From NCBI GenBank assembly GCA_964567045.1, contig CAZMLE010000036.1, positions 1 to 38,182 on the forward strand: 38,182 nt of DNA, written 5' to 3'. The position numbers were made by a program, and so were the translations under genes. Below are positions 17,307-26,046 of the stretch, piece by piece. The notes beneath the pieces are model-generated. The model was not told where the DNA came from and did not search any database. It saw only the letters and a program-made list of their open reading frames with translations. Source of the DNA: JAFNGF01 sp964567045. Its GTDB lineage: Bacteria; Planctomycetota; Phycisphaerae; Sedimentisphaerales; Anaerobacaceae. The stretch's first letter is position 1. Each line of letters starts with the position of its first letter.

Positions 17307-18329
17307 CTAAAATCTGCCGTTGCGTTTATCGTATTTGGTCGGTTTATTTAAGACCACGCGGCCTCCAGCAACCCATTTGACGATCAAAGATACCATTTCG
17401 TTAAGTGTAGTTTTTGGATAGCCAAACAGGCTAAAGCACCTGGACGCATTCGAAAGTAGCGCCGTTTCTGCTTCTTGGGACACGAATTGTGGTTTTCTGC
17501 CGAGCTGGTTACCGATCTGCTTGGCTAACTGTCGAATCGAGACGGTATCCGGCCCCGTGACATTGAGAATAGCCGGCGGCGATTTAGCCAGAGCGATTGC
17601 CTGAATGATATAGTCGTTGGCGTCCCTCTGCCAGATAAGATTGACCGCACCCATTGTCAGGTCGATAGGTTCGTCGTTGAGTATCTTCAGCGTGAGGTCC
17701 ACGATAATACCATATCGCGGTTCATTGGCATAATTTAGCCTTACCAGAGTCAGGGGCGTATTATAAACTTGCGAGAAATACTGAAACATCCGCTCTCTGC
17801 CCAGGCACGATTGGGCGTATTCACCTATTGGGTCAGGCATAGTTTCTTCCACTGCACCAGCGCTACTGACGGCAACGAGCGGGTAAACGTTGCCGGTGGA
17901 GAACACCACAATTCGGGCGTTTTTGTAGTGCCGCGCCACCAGAGTCGGCACGAAGCTGTTCAGTGCCCACGTTAGCGGCTGATTGTCTGTGGCGCCGAAC
18001 TTCATGCCCACCATATAGAATACATTTTCAACGTGAGGCAATCGTGCATATACCGAATCATCCAGGAGGTCTGCTTCAACCGTCTCAATGCCTGCTTGCT
18101 GGACTCTGTTTTTGACCGGCTGGTTGCTGAATCGTGAGACGGCATAAATGGTTTTTTTGCCTCCTGATGCTTTCTTGAGCATCATCGCCAACGTGGGGCC
18201 CATTTTGCCGCCTGCGCCTAATACGACGATGTCACCGTCCAAACCGGCGACAGCTTTTCTTGTGCCCTCAGTGGCCTCGCTGAGAATATCTTCCAGGCCG
18301 GGTTCATCGAGTGTTGTTATATCGACCAT
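17307..18329 (-). CDS. NAD-dependent epimerase/dehydratase family protein (extended SDR-like)
   Basis: A 340-residue protein with a Rossmann NAD(P)-binding motif IVVLGAGGKMGPTLA (about residues 34-48) and the extended-SDR layout (VENVFYMVGMKFG, VFSTGNVYP). The expected catalytic YxxxK is not conserved: the corresponding stretch is EYAQSCLGRERMF, where Cys stands at the Lys position. It may use another residue, act as a reductase with different chemistry, or be non-catalytic. It lies in the operon between the transporter and the DapA-like gene, so a role on the same sugar acid is likely. The start is chosen at ATG 18329; the nearest GGAG is rather far upstream (about 14 bases). Confidence 0.8.
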   Translation of the reverse strand: MVDITTLDEPGLEDILSEATEGTRKAVAGLDGDIVVLGAGGKMGPTLAMMLKKASGGKKTIYAVSRFSNQPVKNRVQQAGIETVEADLLDDSVYARLPHVENVFYMVGMKFGATDNQPLTWALNSFVPTLVARHYKNARIVVFSTGNVYPLVAVSSAGAVEETMPDPIGEYAQSCLGRERMFQYFSQVYNTPLTLVRLNYANEPRYGIIVDLTLKILNDEPIDLTMGAVNLIWQRDANDYIIQAIALAKSPPAILNVTGPDTVSIRQLAKQIGNQLGRKPQFVSQEAETALLSNASRCFSLFGYPKTTLNEMVSLIVKWVAGGRVVLNKPTKYDKRNGRF

Positions 18330-18353
18330 ACGCAGGCTGCATCTCCGTAGCTG

Positions 18354-18370
18354 TCCCGATTTTCTCGGGA
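18354..18370. repeat. TCCCGA-TTTTC-TCGGGA hairpin between operon genes
   Basis: Six-base perfect arms in the 54-bp gap between the NRAMP-like and epimerase-like genes. It is the same core as the hairpin at 10579-10601. On the minus strand the sequence after it is not T-rich, so it is not a standard terminator; it may moderate downstream expression. Confidence 0.5.
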
Positions 18371-18383
18371 TTAGTGACGCCGA

Positions 18384-19673
18384 TTAGCTTAGCCGCAGTA
18401 TTATAAGAAAAAGAACGCGCATTGCCATAAGCACGACAACCAATAGGCCCAGGCCGCCAAGGATGTTCAGCACGACCGAGTTACGCCGGTCGCCCATTAT
18501 GTCCTTTTGGTTTGCCAGCCAAAGAATTGCAGCGGCCATCAGCGGATTGCCCAGTACGGTTAGTGCCTGTGCGAAAATGATAAGTGAAACTGGTTTCTCT
18601 CCTGTTCTTAGCACCAGCATCGCTACGACCATGCCGACCAATAACACCACGACGGTGAATCGCCGGGGCCAGCGGTCACTTAATCTGGCTGATAGGCCGA
18701 TGCCGTCGGCCAAGATGCTACCGCCGATCATCGCATTGATAACGAACGGGTTCATCGCCACTGCAAGCAAACCGATACAGAAGAGCGTATGAGCGGTTGG
18801 CCCAAGCAGTGGCCGCAGCGATTGAGCGAGTATGCCGATGTCCTCAGCGGGCTTGCCGGGAATAACCGTTGCCGCGGTGATTAGAATGATCGCGCTGATG
18901 CTGGTGAGCAAAGCCACCCCGGCGATTGAGTCGCCGATCCCGCGGGTGTATTCTTTGATTGTCCAGTTTTTTTCTCGCACCAGATTGCCCTGGTAAAATG
19001 CAGCGGCTACTGAAAAGGTCGTGCCCAGCAGTGAGGCGACAAGCAGCATTGGGTCGTGGATGCCTCCATCTATTTTCTTAGGCAGACTCAGCGATAGTCC
19101 TTGCGGCCAAGCCGGGACAAAGCCCTTGATTATGCCCGGCAGACTGGGACCTGCCACGATTACATTGATGGCAAAGCACAGAAGCATCACCCCGACCATA
19201 ACCTTCATTGCCCGTTCGAGGAGACGATAGATTTGCCTGGCTGTAAATAGGAACACAATGATAAGGACATTGAGTCCCAGGAGCACTAAATGGATGTTGC
19301 CTTTCGGCAGGAGCGTCCCCGCGGCGGCAGCAACCGCAAGATTATTGGAGAATTGGAACGCACTACAAACAAGGCACAGATTGATCCCGATTATGGCGGC
19401 GATAGGCCGACCCAGACGACCCGCCACCAGGCTGCAAGGCGTGGCGCCGCTGACCACGCCGATCCGAGCGGCGGTAGTCGTATATGTGCCCATAAGGACG
19501 CCGGTCAAAAGCAGCAGCCAGAGCAATTCATATCCGTGCTTTGCACCGACGTTGGCGTTGACTAACATGCTGCCCGGCCCGAATACCACACAGGCAGTGA
19601 TAAGCGCCGGCCCGATTGAACGCCACCACGGGGGGCGACGCTGGAGCTCGCAAGCCGGGGGCGAGTCAGGCAT
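18384..19673 (-). CDS. NRAMP-superfamily membrane transporter with altered metal-site motifs
   Basis: A 429-residue polytopic membrane protein with about 11 hydrophobic segments. The N-terminal GPALITACVVFGPGSMLVNA then GAKHGYELLW matches the TM1 region of NRAMP divalent-metal transporters, where the canonical motif is DPGN: here it reads GPGS, losing the metal-binding Asp and Asn. The TM6 motif (A-x-x-MPH in classical members) is replaced by LGTTFSVAAAFYQGNLVRE. It therefore probably does not carry Mn2+/Fe2+ by the standard mechanism; a different cation or an organic substrate of the sugar operon are options. It lies 30 bp downstream of a Gfo/Idh gene and upstream of the epimerase gene. The family call rests on the GAKxGY-LLW pattern and topology. 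Confidence 0.8.
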   Translation of the reverse strand: MPDSPPACELQRRPPWWRSIGPALITACVVFGPGSMLVNANVGAKHGYELLWLLLLTGVLMGTYTTTAARIGVVSGATPCSLVAGRLGRPIAAIIGINLCLVCSAFQFSNNLAVAAAAGTLLPKGNIHLVLLGLNVLIIVFLFTARQIYRLLERAMKVMVGVMLLCFAINVIVAGPSLPGIIKGFVPAWPQGLSLSLPKKIDGGIHDPMLLVASLLGTTFSVAAAFYQGNLVREKNWTIKEYTRGIGDSIAGVALLTSISAIILITAATVIPGKPAEDIGILAQSLRPLLGPTAHTLFCIGLLAVAMNPFVINAMIGGSILADGIGLSARLSDRWPRRFTVVVLLVGMVVAMLVLRTGEKPVSLIIFAQALTVLGNPLMAAAILWLANQKDIMGDRRNSVVLNILGGLGLLVVVLMAMRVLFLIILRLS

Positions 19674-19703
19674 AAGATGGCTCCCTGTAATAAACGGGCA
19701 TGA

Positions 19704-21143
19704 TCATACTTCCTCGGGGACAGCGAAAGGCCGGCGATAGTCCCGGCTGACGAGCTTGTTTGCCTCTTGCTGAAAATCGCCAATAAATCTTTCGCTTTGC
19801 GCATCCATCTTCAGCCATGGGCCAAGAATCATTGGAGTCTGGTCAAGATCAACCGCATTAGCCGATAGGTGCTGCCCAAATCGCTCGAAGGATTCGGTCA
19901 GCTCTTTGCTTGCCTTGATGCGTTCGGCAATCTCGTCGGGCGGAGTTTTTTTGCCGAGGCGGTAAGAAATATTGCCCATGTGGCACAGGGCACTGGAAAG
20001 ATGTCCTTCGAGAATATCGGCATTTAGGTCGCTGACTTTTCTGCTGCGAACCGCCTTGATGAAGTTGGCATGGTGTCCGCTGCCGCCGGTTCCCTTGAAC
20101 TGTCTGATCTTTTTGCCATCGTTATCGTACGCCCAGCCGCCGTCGCCCCAGACCAGGTATCCATTCTCGCAGTGCACGACCAGTCCTGCGCGAGTGTCGC
20201 GGTAGGCGTCCATCGCCGGATCGCCTTTGGTTCGCGGCAAGCCACGCACTTCAAAGATTATGGGCACTGGTTTGTAGTCCAGAAAGACAATCTGGGTGTT
20301 AGGCGTTTCTCCGTCGTCGATATAGCCGAATCGCCCGCCTATGCTCATTACGCCAGGGGCAAGCTCATTTTTGCCCAGTATCCAGCGGCAGACATCTATA
20401 TAATGGATTCCGTTGTTGCCGAAATCGCCGTTGCCGGTGGGCCAAACCCAGTGCCAATCGTAATGCAGACTCTTTCGCATCAAGGGCGACACTGGAGCCG
20501 GGCCGCACCACAAATCGTAATCGATGGTTTCCGGGATCGGCTGTGGGCCGTCAACCTTTCCGATGCTGTCACGCCGAACGTAAATTATGCCGCGAACAAT
20601 CGTGATTTTGCCGAGGCTTTCTTGCTTGAGATATTGGAAAACCTCATCCAGTCCCTCATCTGAGCGGCGTTGCGTGCCGGCCTGCACGATTCGGTTGTAC
20701 TTGCGGGCGGCTTTTACCATCTGTCTGCCTTCCCAGATATTGTATGAGACGGGCTTTTCAACGTACACATCTTTGCCGGCCTGGCAGGCCCATACAGTCA
20801 CCAGTGCGTGCCAGTGATTGGGCGTAGCAGTGATGATTGCGTCGATATTCTTGTCTTCGAGCAATTTGCGGTAGTCGATGTAGGTGTCAACCTTCTCACT
20901 GCGGTCTTTGAATTTCTTCTCTTCACGGTCCAGAAATTCTTTATCTGCATCGCAGATTGCTACCACCCGGACGCCGGGGATTTGGCTGAACCAGTTTATA
21001 TGGTTGCTGCCCTGGCTGCGGATGCCCACGACGGCAACGCGAACATCGTCGTTAGCCCCGCGGGCGCGAGAAAATGGCATCGCTAAAGAAATGCCGGCAG
21101 CCAGCGAGCCTTTCATAAAATGGCGGCGCGTGATAGGCTTCAT
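19704..21143 (-). CDS. Exported Gfo/Idh/MocA family oxidoreductase (Tat leader)
   Basis: A 479-residue NAD(P)-dependent sugar oxidoreductase. The N-terminus ITRRHFMKGSLAAGISLAMP is a twin-arginine signal, so it is folded with its cofactor before export. The Rossmann segment starts VRVAVVGIRSQGSNHINW, and the EKPVSYN motif carries the family's conserved lysine. The C-terminal domain has the GNFGNNGIHYIDVCRW-type segment (seen here as GDFGNNGIHYIDVC) usual in Planctomycetes relatives. Known relatives oxidise or reduce sugar hydroxyls, some at C3 of glycosides. It is second in the operon, 29 bp after another Gfo/Idh gene. The specific substrate is unknown. Confidence 0.92.
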   Translation of the reverse strand: MKPITRRHFMKGSLAAGISLAMPFSRARGANDDVRVAVVGIRSQGSNHINWFSQIPGVRVVAICDADKEFLDREEKKFKDRSEKVDTYIDYRKLLEDKNIDAIITATPNHWHALVTVWACQAGKDVYVEKPVSYNIWEGRQMVKAARKYNRIVQAGTQRRSDEGLDEVFQYLKQESLGKITIVRGIIYVRRDSIGKVDGPQPIPETIDYDLWCGPAPVSPLMRKSLHYDWHWVWPTGNGDFGNNGIHYIDVCRWILGKNELAPGVMSIGGRFGYIDDGETPNTQIVFLDYKPVPIIFEVRGLPRTKGDPAMDAYRDTRAGLVVHCENGYLVWGDGGWAYDNDGKKIRQFKGTGGSGHHANFIKAVRSRKVSDLNADILEGHLSSALCHMGNISYRLGKKTPPDEIAERIKASKELTESFERFGQHLSANAVDLDQTPMILGPWLKMDAQSERFIGDFQQEANKLVSRDYRRPFAVPEEV

Positions 21144-21172
21144 AATTCGTCCCTTTCGAGAAACAGAGATCG

Positions 21173-22570
21173 TCAGCTTAACTTCCAGGGCTTTCGGTAT
21201 TCGTAGTGCAGCAGCTCATTTGCTTTTTCATTGTTGGTAATTCGCTCATTCCGCGGGTCCCATTCTATTCGGGATTTTGTGCCCAAAGCGATGTTTGCCA
21301 GCAGAGCAAACGTTGTTGAGCGGTGCCCGGTTTCCATGTCGCAATTGGTTTTGGCGCGGGTCTTAACGCAGTCAAGAAAGTTCCGAATATGTGCGACAGT
21401 CAGGTCTTTATTTCTATCCTGAGCTTTTCTCTCTTCCGGCTGGATGCGGGTTTTTGCTTCCTGGAATTGGCCGGGCGACGAAGGGACAATTGTGTATCCG
21501 CCGCCCTCTCCACCAGGGTACAGGTTACCCAGCGTGCCTCGGAACTCAATCTCGCCGCTGGCCAATGGTGAGCCGCCGCTCGCTTCATATTGGCCGAAGA
21601 CGATTAGAGTTCCAGATGCCAATTCAAAGATAACCTCCATCGTGTCAGGTATTGTTCTGTCGTCATTGATGGCAAAACGACCTCCGTGCGCTGATACCGA
21701 AGCTGGAGCTTCTTCTGCCAGGACCCAGCGGATGGCATCGCAATAGTGGACGCCCCAATTTGCCATCTGAGAGGAATAAGACTGCCACCAGCGGAATTTA
21801 TATAAGGCGATATTGCCCTTATAGGGGCGCTCCTGGCGAGGGCCAAGCCACATATCCCAGTCCAGGCCTTTCGGCGGCTCAGTGTCAGGATATTTGCCTA
21901 TGCCGTTCGGGTACATATTACTTATACGATAGGCTCTGGCCACTGTCACCTTGCCTATTTTACCTGCCTGGACATCACGAGCCAATTGTTGGTATGCCTG
22001 TGAAGAACGCCGGTGAAGCCCTACCTGGACCACTCGGTTGTGTCGTTTTGCGGCCTCGACCATTTTTCGGCCTTCAACTACGGTTACCGAAAGCGGTTTT
22101 TCTACGTACACGTCCTTGCCCGCTTGGCAGGCCATAATAGTCTGGATGGCGTGCCAATGGTCGGGCGTCGATATAACCACGGCGTCTATGTCTTTGAGAT
22201 CCAGCAAACGACGGAAATCTTTGTACCTGGCGACATTGGGGCCTAATTTCTCTGTCATTTGAGGAACTGTGCTCCCCAGCGAATCGGCGAGCTTTTTGTC
22301 GACTTTAGAGTAATCTCTCATAAGGTATGGCTCGTACACGTCGCAAAGAGCCGCAACTTCAACGTCACTCTGTGTTAGGAAGCCTCGCAGAAGCTGTGTT
22401 CCGCGGTTACCCACGCCGATGAATCCGACACGAATTTTCTCATTAGCGCCAGGTGCAGCTCTGGCCCAAGGAACAGTTTTTGGATTCAGGCCCAGTGTGA
22501 CTGCTGCTGCCGCTGCTGCTGAATTCTTCAGGAACCTTCGTCTGGTGGTTTTTTCTCGACATTCGCTCAT
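21173..22570 (-). CDS. Exported Gfo/Idh/MocA family oxidoreductase (Tat leader), first gene of operon
   Basis: A 465-residue relative of the next gene. The leader KTTRRRFLKNSAAAAAAVTL is a clear twin-arginine signal; the Rossmann motif is VGFIGVGNRGTQLLRGF and the catalytic-lysine motif is VYVEKPLSVT. TPDHWHA and the GVHYCDAIRW segment are typical of the planctomycete/Bacteroidetes branch. A GGAGG ribosome site lies just before the ATG. A possible promoter is at 22617-22645. As the first gene of a run of seven closely spaced genes it probably starts the pathway, oxidising a glycoside released by the esterases or hydrolases. Confidence 0.92.
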   Translation of the reverse strand: MSECREKTTRRRFLKNSAAAAAAVTLGLNPKTVPWARAAPGANEKIRVGFIGVGNRGTQLLRGFLTQSDVEVAALCDVYEPYLMRDYSKVDKKLADSLGSTVPQMTEKLGPNVARYKDFRRLLDLKDIDAVVISTPDHWHAIQTIMACQAGKDVYVEKPLSVTVVEGRKMVEAAKRHNRVVQVGLHRRSSQAYQQLARDVQAGKIGKVTVARAYRISNMYPNGIGKYPDTEPPKGLDWDMWLGPRQERPYKGNIALYKFRWWQSYSSQMANWGVHYCDAIRWVLAEEAPASVSAHGGRFAINDDRTIPDTMEVIFELASGTLIVFGQYEASGGSPLASGEIEFRGTLGNLYPGGEGGGYTIVPSSPGQFQEAKTRIQPEERKAQDRNKDLTVAHIRNFLDCVKTRAKTNCDMETGHRSTTFALLANIALGTKSRIEWDPRNERITNNEKANELLHYEYRKPWKLS

Positions 22571-22616
22571 TTTTTAGCCTCCAAAACTGTCTGCTTTGTC
22601 GTATATCCTGGCGGCA

Positions 22617-22645
22617 AGATTAGCAGGTTTTCACTTGATTTTCAA
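22617..22645 (-). promoter_or_regulatory. Candidate promoter of the seven-gene operon
   Basis: Reading the minus strand, TTGAAA (22645-22640) and TAATCT (22622-22617) are separated by 17 bases and lie about 47 bp before the first start codon. The palindrome CTTGA-TTT-TCAAG (22634-22646) overlaps the -35 element and could be an operator. Only the spacing and partial consensus match support it. Confidence 0.3.
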
Positions 22646-22646
22646 G

Positions 22647-23012
22647 GCTAACCTCCGGCTTGAGGGTTTATTTTTCCTGTTGTATTCCTGTTTTTTCGCG
22701 GCGTTAATGCGTGTTTGGGACGCATGTGAGTGAGGATTTTGTGGGTCGTGACAGATGAGGAGCACTTTATAAATAGCAGAAAATCAGGGTGGGTGGACGA
22801 TTTTAGAACTGCTGTATCCACCTATCCTGTTACTCTCGATCTACCCACAGTAGCATAACCGCTTTTTCAGCTTGGAGTTAATGCGCGATGCTGCAATACC
22901 CAGCGCCATACTCAATGCCAATGTACCTTGCCACACTGCCATTTTCCAGTGATTTCTGTGCAAAACTCTGGCTTGTCGGCACTAAGCAAGGCACGGCAAG
23001 TCCGACAACTGA
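22647..23012. other. Intergenic stretch without a recognisable gene
   Basis: About 370 bp between the operon promoter and the tRNA-like fragment. No convincing protein is encoded on either strand. Near the right end it contains TTGTCGGCACTAAGCAAGG and GGCAAGTCCGACAA, whose TTGTCGG and CCGACAA ends form an inverted repeat before the tRNA fragment. Confidence 0.5.
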
Positions 23013-23060
23013 CGGAGAGCGCGGGATTCGAACCCGCCCCTCCTATTTAGAAACTATCTC
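23013..23060 (-). tRNA. tRNA 3'-half fragment (Ser-like), possible attachment-site remnant
   Basis: On the minus strand GGCGGGTTCGAATCCCGC, a perfect T-arm (GCGGG, loop TTCGAAT, CCCGC), is followed by GCTCTCC and a G, as in the acceptor 3' strand of tRNA-Ser. No matching 5' strand GGAGAGC, D-arm or anticodon arm lies upstream, because the stop codon of the Gfo/Idh gene is at 23067. It is therefore not a complete tRNA gene. Such 3' fragments are left at one end of elements that integrate into tRNA genes. No CCA is encoded. Confidence 0.45.
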
Positions 23061-23066
23061 AACCGC

Positions 23067-24386
23067 TTAGAGCGTCCATTCTTTCCGATATTCACGCCTC
23101 ATGAACCTGTCAGCTTCCGAGCAACCTACAGCCTTAAGATTCTTTGCATCCCAGGTGAGTTTCTTTCCCGTACGCAGTGCAACATTGCAAAGCAACGCAG
23201 CTTCAGTCAGTGCGCCCGAATAGTCGAAATTACACGTGGTCTGTCCACCGCTCTTACAGGCCTCGACCCATTCACGATGGTGGCCGATAGAATCGGGGAT
23301 AAATGGATCAGGCCGCTTGAAGTCGGCAAACTTCTCTTCAGGCAGTAACTTGTGTTGGCCGTAGTCAGCAATCAGCATCCCTTTCGAGCCGATGAACAGT
23401 ACTGCGTTTGCCCACTGTGGAACCTTGTTTTCTTTTACAAACGCCGGGTAGCCACCGCCACTGTACCAGGTCAGTGTAACCGGAGGCAAATCGCCGCGGG
23501 CAGGGTATTCCTGTCGTGCGATTGTCCAGCGAGCCGTACTCTCTGGGTGAACCGGCCCATCAGCTTCCACAGTGATGGGATGCCGCAGTTTTAATGCCCA
23601 GAATGCAAGGTCACAGTAATGGCAAAAGAAGTCCCCCAGTTGGCCGTTCGCAAAGTTCCACCAGTAGCGCCATCCGAAAGGAGCGTAAGCTGGGTGGTAA
23701 GGCCGGTATGATGCAGGCCCTAACCATAGGTCCCAATCAAGCGTCTCTGGCACCGCGGGCCGATCAGAGGGAACATCGGGCTGTGACATATCTGTTGGCT
23801 TCGGCGGCCCGGAGAAGTTAGCACCAAGCCATACATGGACCTCGCGCACTGGACCGATTGCACCGGTCTGTATGAGCTCCACTATGCGACGGTAATTAGT
23901 TTCAGCGTGAATCTGCGTTCCCATTTGTGTAACAAGCTTCTTCTGGCGCGCAATTTCCGCCATCATCCGGGCTTCATACACACTGTGTGTGAGTGGTTTC
24001 TCACAGTAACAATGCTTGCCAAGTCTCATGGCCATTACTGCTGCCGGGGCATGCGTATGGTCAGGTGTGCCAATGACCACAGCGTCTATCTTGTGGTGCA
24101 TTTCGTCGAACATCTTGCGGAAGTCTTTGTATTGTTTGGCCTGAGGGTATCGCTCGAAGGTCTGTGCTGCATGCTTCTGGTCGACATCGCACAGGGCAAC
24201 AATGTTCTCGCTCGCCACACCATTAACATCCTCAGCACCGCGACCACCGACCCCGATGCCGGCAATGTTCAACTTATTGTTGGATTGAGTGCCTCGTACC
24301 AATCGGCTGTGCGATAAGATTATCAGGCCTGAGGCGCTCCAAGCCATATTGCGTAGGAAAGTGCGACGAGTTGCTTGTTGACGCAT
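23067..24386 (-). CDS. Exported Gfo/Idh/MocA family oxidoreductase
   Basis: A 439-residue sugar oxidoreductase, third of its family in the window. The leader is ATRRTFLRNMAWSASGLIIL, a twin-arginine-like signal; the Rossmann motif is IAGIGVGGRGAEDV and the lysine motif reads CYCEKPLTHS. TPDHTHAPAA and the NWDLWLGP-type segment (DWDLWLGPASYRPYHP) are typical for this exported branch. AAGGAG precedes the ATG. It begins 136 bp after the alpha/alpha-barrel gene on the same strand and probably works with the DUF1080-PHP and aldolase genes upstream. The substrate is not known. Confidence 0.92.
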   Translation of the reverse strand: MRQQATRRTFLRNMAWSASGLIILSHSRLVRGTQSNNKLNIAGIGVGGRGAEDVNGVASENIVALCDVDQKHAAQTFERYPQAKQYKDFRKMFDEMHHKIDAVVIGTPDHTHAPAAVMAMRLGKHCYCEKPLTHSVYEARMMAEIARQKKLVTQMGTQIHAETNYRRIVELIQTGAIGPVREVHVWLGANFSGPPKPTDMSQPDVPSDRPAVPETLDWDLWLGPASYRPYHPAYAPFGWRYWWNFANGQLGDFFCHYCDLAFWALKLRHPITVEADGPVHPESTARWTIARQEYPARGDLPPVTLTWYSGGGYPAFVKENKVPQWANAVLFIGSKGMLIADYGQHKLLPEEKFADFKRPDPFIPDSIGHHREWVEACKSGGQTTCNFDYSGALTEAALLCNVALRTGKKLTWDAKNLKAVGCSEADRFMRREYRKEWTL

Positions 24387-24522
24387 AAATCAGCTCCTTT
24401 TCTGTCGAAAAACGAATCATGCCACTGGTTACAGGGTACCATCTGCCTCTTGTGAAGTCAAGCTCGCCGGCGTGGAATAGTACCAGCTGTTTCATATCCG
24501 TGTTAAGTGATTTTTTAGAAGG

Positions 24523-26046
24523 TCATTTCTTTAAACTGTCTATCTCTTTGAGATATTCGCCGAGATTCATTAGCATCTCGCCGGTGTACGAGCTGCAGTT
24601 TGCCCACGTGTCACTGTAATTGATATCCTGCAGCTGCCAAGGATTGCCCCTGGCTGGTTTGTGTTTCATCCAAGTTGGATAAAATCCATCTGGATGTTGT
24701 ATTACAGTGAGCGTGTCGGCCATTGCACAAGCCTTCCTCAAGTAGGCCTCATCCCCCGTACGTCTGTGAAAGGCAATGCAAACACGAATGTAGTGTGCCG
24801 TGTGCCAGTCGATAACATGGTAGCATACGTATTGCTCCCGGGCTCCCGGGGTAATATATTCGCCTGAAGGTTCCCACTCGATAAACTGATCATCTATGTA
24901 GTAGAGCAAATTGAGAGCAATCTTTGCGTAGCCGTTTTCTGGTGTTGCGTAGCGTAAGAGGTATTCAATGAACAGGCCTGTATCGTACCACTCGAGGTTC
25001 TCGTAGGGCGCCAAAGTTTTTACATCGTCCCATTGCTGTTGCCAGTGGAATGTCTTGCAGGGATTTGCCAGCATCCATCTGACAGCCTTGTCTCGTGTTT
25101 CCACCAAATCCCTCCTTTTATGGTTCCGAATCAATTCGTCGAGCAACAGAATTGACTCGACCTGATCAGACGTGTAGTCTTCCAGCATCTTGCCGGTTTT
25201 TGGGTCAACCCGGAAGTACCACCGTCCATCGTCAAGTTGGGTCTTCTTAAGCGTGTCGGCAATACGCATAGCAGCTTTGAGAAAAGATTCATCTCGTGTT
25301 ACGGCATAAAGGTCCAAGTACGCCATGCCTACCATCCCTGCTCGCCCGGTCTGGAGGCATCCTGGGTGGTGAGACATAGGCATGTTTCCATACGCCCAAT
25401 CGTTTGGTGTGCTTTCACTGATTAAGGACTCGCCGAACTTTCTGGCCAACTTTACCACTTCCTGGGCCTTCTCGCCTCCAGGATTGATTCGTGCATAGGC
25501 AGCTAATATCCGGATGTATGCAGACTTGAAAAGAGCAGGAAACTGTGTAGCTTTCACATCCGATTGGTCGCTCAATAGCCAGAGTGCGGCTTTGAATCCA
25601 GATTCAAGATAGCTGCCTTTGCCGTCGCGATACGGTCCTTTAAATGGCGAGATCCTGTTGAACTGAAAGCTCGTCTTGCCAATCACGTTGCGGGAAGCAT
25701 CGAGTGCCTCTGCTATCACCTGGAAGTTGCCTGCACTGGGCAGTCCTTCCCAAATTGACGACAAATCGACATCAGATGTTTCGGACTCCGCTTGATAGCT
25801 GTTATTTGCAGCAGATTGTTCCCAAAGCCGGCACCGATATAAAGCGGCGTTCTCCAGTAAAGTAAAATGGAAAACCGGGGGATGCATGTACCTTTGCTTG
25901 ACATGAGAGTTCCACCCAGTTCGTTGGAATTTGCTGTTGACATCTGCGTCTGCCTCTACAGCGTAAAGACTGAACATATCCGTTAGTGTTATTAAAGCAA
26001 GGACCGAAGCCAAAAACATAGTCCAAAACAAGCCACGAATTTTCAT
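24523..26046 (-). CDS. Secreted alpha/alpha-barrel protein, putative polysaccharide hydrolase or lyase
   Basis: A 507-residue protein. I chose ATG 26046 (MKIRGLFWTMFLAS) because AGAAGGAGA stands in front of it; the frame continues nine codons upstream without a ribosome site. Signal peptide to about residue 30. The N-terminal 100 residues look like a beta-sandwich; residues about 110-507 have repeated paired helices with aromatic and acidic tips (YLESGFKAALWLL, ADTLKKTQLDDGRW, YDTGLFIEYLLRYA), as in six-hairpin glycosidases and polysaccharide lyases. No family-specific catalytic motif is clear, so the activity is open. It sits in the locus with a Gfo/Idh oxidoreductase and a DUF1080 protein. 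Confidence 0.7.
   Translation of the reverse strand: MKIRGLFWTMFLASVLALITLTDMFSLYAVEADADVNSKFQRTGWNSHVKQRYMHPPVFHFTLLENAALYRCRLWEQSAANNSYQAESETSDVDLSSIWEGLPSAGNFQVIAEALDASRNVIGKTSFQFNRISPFKGPYRDGKGSYLESGFKAALWLLSDQSDVKATQFPALFKSAYIRILAAYARINPGGEKAQEVVKLARKFGESLISESTPNDWAYGNMPMSHHPGCLQTGRAGMVGMAYLDLYAVTRDESFLKAAMRIADTLKKTQLDDGRWYFRVDPKTGKMLEDYTSDQVESILLLDELIRNHKRRDLVETRDKAVRWMLANPCKTFHWQQQWDDVKTLAPYENLEWYDTGLFIEYLLRYATPENGYAKIALNLLYYIDDQFIEWEPSGEYITPGAREQYVCYHVIDWHTAHYIRVCIAFHRRTGDEAYLRKACAMADTLTVIQHPDGFYPTWMKHKPARGNPWQLQDINYSDTWANCSSYTGEMLMNLGEYLKEIDSLKK

Noticed and set aside
22888..23070. Plus-strand 60-residue frame ending GERGIRTRPSYLET
   Set aside because: This is the antisense reading of the tRNA 3' fragment, a known source of false proteins.
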